8,905 bases of DNA. Source: Burkholderiaceae bacterium. Lineage in GTDB: Bacteria > Pseudomonadota > Gammaproteobacteria > Burkholderiales > Burkholderiaceae_F. The stretch covers positions 1-8,905 of the forward strand of contig JACCYC010000234.1 of NCBI GenBank assembly GCA_013696665.1, read 5' to 3'. Below the pieces are notes generated by a model. That model did no database searches. It worked only from the letters and a program-made list of their open reading frames with translations, and was not told where the DNA came from. The position numbers were made by a program, and so were the translations under genes. Below are positions 6,524-8,905 of this stretch, piece after piece (position 1 is the stretch's first letter; the number at the start of each line of letters is the position of its first letter).

Positions 6524-6559
6524 GCAAACGGCCCCGCCCTGCGGGGCCGTTTGCTTTTT
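6524..6559 (+). terminator. Strong rho-independent terminator
   Basis: A perfect 13-bp stem (6524-6536 with 6542-6554, GCAAACGGCCCCG and its complement) encloses a 5-nt loop CCCTG and is followed directly by TTTTT. It begins 21 bp after the stop of the outer-membrane protein gene. On the opposite strand the stem is not followed by a T-run, so it works only in the plus direction. Confidence 0.93.
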
Positions 6560-6699
6560 GGCGAACGATTCTTGCTAGGCGTCTGGAATTCTGCTCATCG
6601 TTAGAATCCATTCAAGCGCCTCACCGTGCCGCTTCGTGGAAGTAAAGGCCCGGTCACAAAACTTTTGAAAGCAGCAGCTGACCTTCTCCACGCTCGCAT
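6560..6699. other. Gap before the first EAL-like gene
   Basis: These 140 bp separate the terminator from the first EAL-like gene and should hold its promoter. TAGAAT at 6602-6607 is a good -10 candidate, but no -35 lies at 16-18 bp. There is no recognisable Shine-Dalgarno in front of the ATG at 6700, and I see no other structure. Confidence 0.3.
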
Positions 6700-7404
6700 A
6701 TGCCGTTGCAAAGCTCTTCACAGCCCTCGTCCGGGGAAGGCGTCAGCCGCTTTCGGGGATCGGTACGCGCCACACTGTGGCCAACCCGCTCACTCTCTGG
6801 GAGCGAGCATTGGTTTGACGAGCTCTACCTCTGGACCGAAGGTGGCAGCGCATCGACGACCGAGCGTGCAGGCATTCAGTTGCATGCGTTGCGGAGTGCT
6901 TTCGACTGGCTCGCATACGACCTGATCGATCGTGTCGGCGTCACGGTGTCATTCGGTACTGTGGAGCGTTCTCTCGATCCGCTGATGGAGCTTTTCGAGA
7001 GCAATCTTCTGGTGGCGCATCGGATGTTCGTGATGCTGCGAGGCACGCCGCAACGTTTGCGTTCTCGTTACCGACTTCGCGCGTTTGCGGACATACTTCG
7101 AGGATGGCAGTTTCCGGTGGGCTATCGTATTTCTGCACCGCGCGTGAGCATGGAACTCTCGGGCATCGACCTGGTGCAGCCCATTTTCGCCAAGGTGCTC
7201 GCGACAACCTCGGGGCGATCGGATGCCTGGAATGATCTTGCGCTCGAAGTACGGGCGCTGTCGCTCGACACGAAGAGCACAGTTGTCGGCGCAGTTGAAA
7301 CACGTCAGCAACAGCAGGCAGCGAGTCGGGTCGGATTCGAGCTGGGTCAAGGGCGCGCGATTTGTATGCCGTATCCGCCACCTACGCTACCCACGCGAAG
7401 TTAG
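6700..7404 (+). CDS. Stand-alone, catalytically degenerate EAL-like protein (first of a tandem pair)
   Basis: A 234-aa protein without signal peptide or membrane segment. I read it as a degenerate EAL (PF00563-like) domain from the order of elements. VRATLWPTRSLSGSEHWFDELYLW (about 25-48) stands where an EAL domain has its opening strand and the EALxR motif. GVTVSFGTVERSL (about 84-96) replaces the xVNLSxxxL strand, SMELSGIDLVQPIF stands where the KID strand sits, and RVGFELGQGRA followed by PYPPP matches the closing G-x-x-x-GQGxxxxxP of EAL domains. The EAL glutamate, the DDFG pair and the EGVE glutamate needed for c-di-GMP hydrolysis are all absent. The length resembles that of stand-alone YdiV. 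No Shine-Dalgarno is visible before the ATG at 6700, and an in-frame TGA at 6679-6681 excludes a longer frame. About 45% identical by hand alignment to the next gene. Role unknown; a protein-binding regulator is possible. Confidence 0.72.
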   Translation: MPLQSSSQPSSGEGVSRFRGSVRATLWPTRSLSGSEHWFDELYLWTEGGSASTTERAGIQLHALRSAFDWLAYDLIDRVGVTVSFGTVERSLDPLMELFESNLLVAHRMFVMLRGTPQRLRSRYRLRAFADILRGWQFPVGYRISAPRVSMELSGIDLVQPIFAKVLATTSGRSDAWNDLALEVRALSLDTKSTVVGAVETRQQQQAASRVGFELGQGRAICMPYPPPTLPTRS

Positions 7405-7471
7405 TACTCCGTTGCGCGCAGATTTAGCAGAGAATCGGCCAAGCGTCGTCGAGGCCGAGTTGATCTTCTAA

Positions 7472-8206
7472 ATGGCAAGCAATACCTTCAGGTCCCAACC
7501 CCTTGGCAGCAATCAAGTCGAACTCGATCCCACCGTTGATTCGCTGAGTCGCTTCGGCTCGCGCGTGCGTGCGCTGGTCTGGCCCACACGAACACTGGTG
7601 GGGTCGCAGCGCTGGTTCGATGAGCTTTACGTCTGGACTGCCGACTTCGAGCCCGACCGGTCGCTGCGGTCCCAGATTCAGCTCGCAGCCATGGAGCACG
7701 CGTTTTCGATGCTCGAGCATGAGCGCGTCGAGCGCGTTGCGGTCACCGTATCGTTCGGTTCGGTTGAGCGATCGCTTGAAGCGTTTGCCAACGTGCTCGA
7801 TGCACATCGCTACACGGCGCATCGGCTATCTGTTCTGTTGCGGGGTGCGATGGAACGTTTGCGCTGGCCGTATCGCGTGCGCGAATTCCTCGATCTGTTG
7901 CGTTCGTACCAGATTCCGGTCGGCTACCGTTTCGCAGAACCACGCCCGAGCATGGAGATGGCGGCAATCGACTTCATCGGGCCGGATTTCGCCAAAATGC
8001 TCGCGCCCATCAGCTCACGCGAAGAAACATGGCAGGAGATGTCGCGTGAGGTCAACGCGCTTGGGCTTACGCGCGAAACGTTCGTGCTTGCCGGCATCGA
8101 ACGCGAAGAACAGCTGACTCTGGCGCGCAACACAGGCTTTGTGCTTGGCCAGGGACGTGCGCTAAAGAAGCCGTACTTTCCCCCGCGCGTGTTGCGTCCT
8201 CGCTAA
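7472..8206 (+). CDS. Stand-alone, catalytically degenerate EAL-like protein (second of a tandem pair)
   Basis: A 244-aa soluble protein, paralogous to the gene 67 bp upstream. Shared blocks are SRF..RVRA..WPTR.L.GS..WFDELY.W, VTVSFG.VERSL, AHR..V.LRG, PVGYR...PR.SME...ID, FAK.LA and GF.LGQGRA....PY.PP. The EAL-like ending is clearer here: VLAGIEREEQLTLARNTG aligns with the viaEGVEtxeQlxxLxxlG helix of EAL domains, with the catalytic Glu changed to Ala/Gly. SFGSVERSL replaces the conserved Asn-containing strand, and FAEPRPSM sits where DDFGTGxSS belongs. A c-di-GMP phosphodiesterase activity is therefore unlikely. The ATG at 7472 has no good Shine-Dalgarno (GAGG lies 17 nt away), so translation may be coupled to, or weaker than, the first gene. 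The fimbrial pilin gene begins 272 bp downstream. Confidence 0.75.
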   Translation: MASNTFRSQPLGSNQVELDPTVDSLSRFGSRVRALVWPTRTLVGSQRWFDELYVWTADFEPDRSLRSQIQLAAMEHAFSMLEHERVERVAVTVSFGSVERSLEAFANVLDAHRYTAHRLSVLLRGAMERLRWPYRVREFLDLLRSYQIPVGYRFAEPRPSMEMAAIDFIGPDFAKMLAPISSREETWQEMSREVNALGLTRETFVLAGIEREEQLTLARNTGFVLGQGRALKKPYFPPRVLRPR

Positions 8207-8478
8207 GCCGAACGTACGTTACGCCGCAAGCCTGCATGAATCATCACGCGCAGGATCGCGTTAGTTTTCGGCACGCACTAGTCAGTGTTCCGCTCGTTTG
8301 ATGTAAGCACTTTTCCTACATTTATCAACCGTCTACGGTCTTTCCGACCGCTCATCGACGACAGCAGGGAAGTGGGCGCCCTGCACTGTGCATTTCAGGT
8401 CTTCTTCGTACCGCGTTCTGGCTACGATCCTTCCATCAAATTCGCTTCAGCCATATCAACTCTAAGAGGAGTTTTCAA
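8207..8478. promoter_or_regulatory. Leader/control region upstream of the spore coat U pilin gene
   Basis: 272 bp without a convincing gene. It contains a perfect 10-bp palindrome AACGTACGTT (8211-8220), a CCTGC...GCAGG hairpin (8231-8254, 14-nt loop) with no T-run that might weakly end the upstream transcript, and a small CGGTC-TTTCC-GACCG hairpin (8336-8350). A TTGATG (8298-8303) lacks a good -10 at the right distance. The pilin transcript start is not identifiable; if it lies near 8330 the untranslated leader would be about 150 nt. AGAGGAG at 8465-8471 is the ribosome-binding site. Confidence 0.35.
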
Positions 8479-8905
8479 ATGATCAGAATCAAACACGTTG
8501 CTTCGGCCTCGCTGCTTGCAGCAGCCTTTCCGCTATCAGCGTTTGCTCAATCAACACAGAACGTGCAAGTTCAAGTTCAGGTTCAACAAAACTGCAGCAT
8601 TAACGTTCCTGTAAACGCCGACTTTGGCCCACAAACGCCGTTGTCGACCACCAATATGACGACGCCAGGCTCAGTGGAGCTTCGTTGCAACATGGGCGCG
8701 GCGCCTTTGCTCGCAGTCAATAACGGTGCCAACGCATCGGGCGCTCAGCGCCGGATGAAGGATGCCGGCACCGGGTACGTCAACTACACAGTCAAACAAC
8801 CGACCATTGTTGGCACGAACTTCACTGCATGTCCGGGGTTTGCCGCGGGCACCGATTGGACGTCCGCCAGCACGCTTGCCGCAGGTCCTGCCTTCGCCTC
8901 AAGCG
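8479..8905 (+). CDS. Spore coat U domain (Csu-type) pilin subunit, partial
   Basis: The first 142 residues of a secreted SCPU-domain protein (PF05229 type), the major-subunit family of Csu/archaic chaperone-usher fimbriae. The signal peptide MIRIKHVASASLLAAAFPLS... is cleaved after AFA (21-23). The mature N-terminus is a strand-like VQ repeat (VQVQVQVQQNCSINV), which fits a donor strand; Cys39, Cys70 and Cys118 are seen, Cys39 and Cys70 matching the typical disulfide pair. NFTACP plus later LAAG are usual for the fold. The ATG has an excellent AGAGGAG site 7 nt upstream. In related bacteria this gene is followed by periplasmic chaperone and usher genes; here the window ends first, so the rest of the cluster is a prediction. 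Role: adhesion and biofilm on surfaces, from knowledge of the family. Confidence 0.9.
   Translation, partial: MIRIKHVASASLLAAAFPLSAFAQSTQNVQVQVQVQQNCSINVPVNADFGPQTPLSTTNMTTPGSVELRCNMGAAPLLAVNNGANASGAQRRMKDAGTGYVNYTVKQPTIVGTNFTACPGFAAGTDWTSASTLAAGPAFASS

Noticed and set aside
7569..8117. 182-aa plus-strand open frame in another frame within the second EAL-like gene
   Set aside because: Arg/Ser/Cys-rich low-quality translation, no homology to its paralog's equivalent frame; an overlap shadow.
8211..8220. Perfect palindrome AACGTACGTT after the second EAL-like gene
   Set aside because: Only 10 bp, just past a stop codon with no promoter close by, and it is not the same as the TetR operator; expected by chance at this length.
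8231..8254. CCTGC...GCAGG hairpin as a terminator
   Set aside because: Only a 5-bp stem with a 14-nt loop and no following T-run.
8285..8482. 65-aa frame with GTG start before the pilin gene
   Set aside because: No ribosome-binding site and no recognisable motif; it ends overlapping the pilin start. More likely untranslated leader.

Overview
The window looks like chromosomal DNA from a betaproteobacterium, most likely Burkholderiaceae (Paraburkholderia, Caballeronia or Burkholderia type). The evidence is the high-GC codon use, tightly packed short operons, and recognisable families (CrgA/AaeR-type LysR, GstA-like beta-class GST, YgiD-type dioxygenase, PdeM, Csu-type spore-coat-U pilin) typical of that group. 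The genus is inferred by eye only. I saw no tRNA, rRNA, CRISPR array, insertion sequence or att site.

Layout. (1) 1-1253, minus strand: a TetR-family repressor gene is followed 15 bp later by the N-terminal part of a long-type acyl-CoA dehydrogenase, which runs off the left edge. A sigma70-like promoter and a perfect 12-bp palindrome right after its -10 element lie in front of tetR, suggesting an autoregulated fatty or organic acid oxidation operon. (2) 1276-4168: a minus-strand LysR regulator is divergent from a plus-strand three-gene operon, DoxX membrane protein - glutathione transferase (gstA-like) - extradiol-type dioxygenase (ygiD/DODA family). It looks like a redox/quinone or aromatic detoxification module under LysR control. 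(3) 4144-5780, minus strand: a secreted TraB/GumN-family protein and the pdeM metallophosphoesterase gene, whose 3' end overlaps the dioxygenase gene tail to tail. (4) 5864-6559: an outer-membrane beta-barrel protein gene with its own promoter and a strong intrinsic terminator. (5) 6700-8206: two tandem paralogous proteins of 234 and 244 aa that look like stand-alone EAL domains that have lost the catalytic residues (YdiV-like architecture). (6) 8479-end: the start of a spore coat U (Csu-type) pilin gene, probably the first gene of a chaperone-usher fimbrial cluster continuing to the right.

The most interesting segment is 6700-8905. It holds a duplicated pair of degenerate EAL proteins, with no recognisable Shine-Dalgarno sequences, directly before a fimbrial locus. 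They could be non-enzymatic regulators of adhesion or motility. This is inferred from fold-level resemblance and position, not demonstrated.
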